Under the pieces are notes generated by a model. The model saw nothing but the letters and a program-made list of their open reading frames with translations. It was not told the origin of the DNA and searched no databases. A program made the position numbers and the translations under genes. DNA of 64,000 bases from Robertmurraya sp. FSL R5-0851 (GTDB lineage: Bacteria > Bacillota > Bacilli > Bacillales > Cytobacillaceae). This document shows, one piece after another, positions 62,915 through 64,000 of the stretch. Position 1 is the stretch's first letter. Every line of letters begins with the position of its first letter. The stretch lies in the NCBI RefSeq assembly GCF_038002965.1, contig NZ_JBBOOE010000002.1, forward strand, positions 434,001 to 498,000. The letters run 5' to 3'.

Positions 62915-62999
62915 ATCGCTTTAATTAATTGAGTTATATATGTATTATAGCACACACACCATAAATTTAAAGATTTAATTAAGGAGAGATATTAGAGAA

Positions 63000-63413
63000 T
63001 TACATTGGAGCCTTTGTTTTAAAACCAGATTCCTCAGAAGTGGTTTTAATAAAATCGAGTAACTTGTTAGAATAGATGTTTGCTAAGTCTTTCTCATAAA
63101 TTGAAATCTCAATAGCATCGTAATGGGGTATTGATTTCTCTGTCTTTTTAATAAAGAATCCAGTGGATCTACTACCTTTGGATTTTACAGGTATTTCTGT
63201 GAGTTCTAATATGGCTTCTTCTGAATACTTACCGGGTATCGTATCTAGAACAATCCGTATTTTATTTTCAGTTACATCTACCTGACCCCATTTTATATCC
63301 CATTTATTTTTGGTAGTAAACCCCCATTTCTTTTTCTCTGTTGTAGTAGTATAGCAACCCTCTACGGATTGGATGATTTCTTTAATCAAGCCAGATAAAT
63401 GTTTGGTTTCCAT
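63000..63413 (-). CDS. Hypothetical 137-residue protein
   Basis: A single-domain beta-rich protein with WGFTTKNKWDIKWGQVDVTE and DAIEISIYEKDLANIYSNKL. No signal peptide or membrane span. GGAGGGG stands before the ATG. It is the first gene of the minus-strand series that leads into the transfer operon. No family recognised. Confidence 0.55.
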   Translation of the reverse strand: METKHLSGLIKEIIQSVEGCYTTTTEKKKWGFTTKNKWDIKWGQVDVTENKIRIVLDTIPGKYSEEAILELTEIPVKSKGSRSTGFFIKKTEKSIPHYDAIEISIYEKDLANIYSNKLLDFIKTTSEESGFKTKAPM

Positions 63414-63570
63414 GCTACATCCCCTCCTTCTTCTTATTCATTAATTATTAATTCTTCAGTAATAAGAAATAACCCAATTTTTACGTTTGATTTAATTTAA
63501 GTTGAAGGAGAAGAACTATGTCAATAATTATTAGATTGAAAGAGTAAGTTTAGGGAAAGAAAAGTCATTT

Positions 63571-64000
63571 CGGATTAACCCCCGAATTTTGGACAATAAC
63601 TCTCTTATTCTTTCATTTCCTCAGTTTTTTATTTTATAGATTTCTTTCATTATTCTTCAAAAAGGCCATGTTGCTTGACATGGAGCCTCTGCGGGCATGA
63701 TTCTCCTGCCAAGAAGCCAGCTGTTTTACAACATTGGCATCGCCGAACGAGGCTATCATGCCCGCCACTCCAAATCAAGCTGATGCTTTGAATGAATACA
63801 TCCATTACACCCGAACCTCCTTGATCACCAATGAATCTTGTTTTTGATAGAATTCCTTTGGTGACAAATCTAGTATACTAGAATGCATACGTCTCTCGTT
63901 GTAGAACTCCATAAAATTCATGACTTCTTGATATGCTTCTGTGTAGGTTTCAAACTGCCATCTGGATAGGCAATCGTCCTCAAAAATGCGATGGAAAGAC
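63571..64000 (-). mobile_element. IS3-family element, partial copy D (cut by window edge)
   Basis: It begins CGGATTAACCCCCGAATTTT, the right end of the element in reverse orientation. 430 bases are present, including the inverted repeat GCGGGCATGAT and the C-terminal part of orfB. The flank to the left ends CATTT. Confidence 0.93.
63805..64000 (-). CDS. IS3-family transposase OrfB, C-terminal part
   Basis: About 65 residues identical to the end of the other OrfB copies, including the region around the catalytic glutamate (ESFHRIFED is cut by the window edge). Stop at 63805. Confidence 0.85.
   Translation of the reverse strand, partial: SFHRIFEDDCLSRWQFETYTEAYQEVMNFMEFYNERRMHSSILDLSPKEFYQKQDSLVIKEVRV

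Noticed and set aside
1..64000. The window as one complete circular plasmid closed through the IS3 copies
   Set aside because: The two edge copies lack matching target duplications and together miss about 640 bases of the element; no relaxase or coupling protein is present.

Overview
The window is AT-rich, has strong AGGAGG-type ribosome binding sites, and carries families typical of Bacillaceae: IS4Bsu1-like elements, YolD, Hol_Tox-type toxin, PrgI/VirB4 secretion genes and SleB hydrolase. I read it as part of a large Bacillus-group plasmid rather than chromosome. It has a replication locus with iteron-like repeats, a long transfer operon and almost no housekeeping genes. No rRNA, tRNA or CRISPR array was seen.

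Layout. Positions 1-9000 are accessory DNA broken by an IS4 and an IS3 element: a type I toxin-antitoxin remnant, a CoiA-like nuclease, a broken HEPN-motif gene and a broken exported coiled-coil protein. Positions 9000-12400 hold small conserved plasmid genes, including a YolD-like protein. Positions 12400-16500 are the replication region: back-to-back DnaA boxes, two divergent DNA-binding proteins, and six bipartite repeats with interleaved inverted repeats between them. Positions 16500-21900 carry a lipoprotein, a PD-(D/E)xK-like gene cut by a second identical IS3 copy, and a two-gene PD-(D/E)xK cassette. Positions 22000-35000 are a mobile-element graveyard: an IS110/IS1111-type element with a candidate guide-RNA region, a truncated integrase, an ArsR-type regulator and an MFS gene broken by a two-ORF IS, then a group II intron whose reverse transcriptase is itself split by a three-recombinase (RIT) element. 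Positions 35000-38000 hold a SIR2-HerA pair, the architecture of a known anti-phage defence system. Positions 38000-44700 have a Tn554 tnpB fragment, exported proteins, and a protein with four DNA-binding-like repeats.

From 63400 down to 44750, minus-strand genes form one type IV secretion/conjugation region: XRE-type regulator, degenerate ParA/CpaE-like ATPase, DUF4258, Toprim primase-like protein, zinc-ribbon protein, VirB2-like pilin, PrgI (VirB3), a VirB4-associated N-terminal protein, VirB4, a 1393-residue VirB6-like protein with 219-bp tandem repeats, a VirB1/M23 wall hydrolase, a lipoprotein and a VirB8-like candidate. No relaxase or VirD4 coupling protein lies in the window. Several of these genes are preceded by an intrinsic-terminator-like hairpin just upstream of the ribosome binding site, which suggests attenuation or processive antitermination.

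Four insertion sequences can be removed in silico: deleting the element plus one target duplication restores an uninterrupted reading frame each time (110, 179, 182 and 52 residues). The insertions are therefore recent, and their exact ends and duplications (4 bp for the IS3 type, 9 bp for the IS4 type) can be read directly. Partial IS3 copies lie at both window edges.
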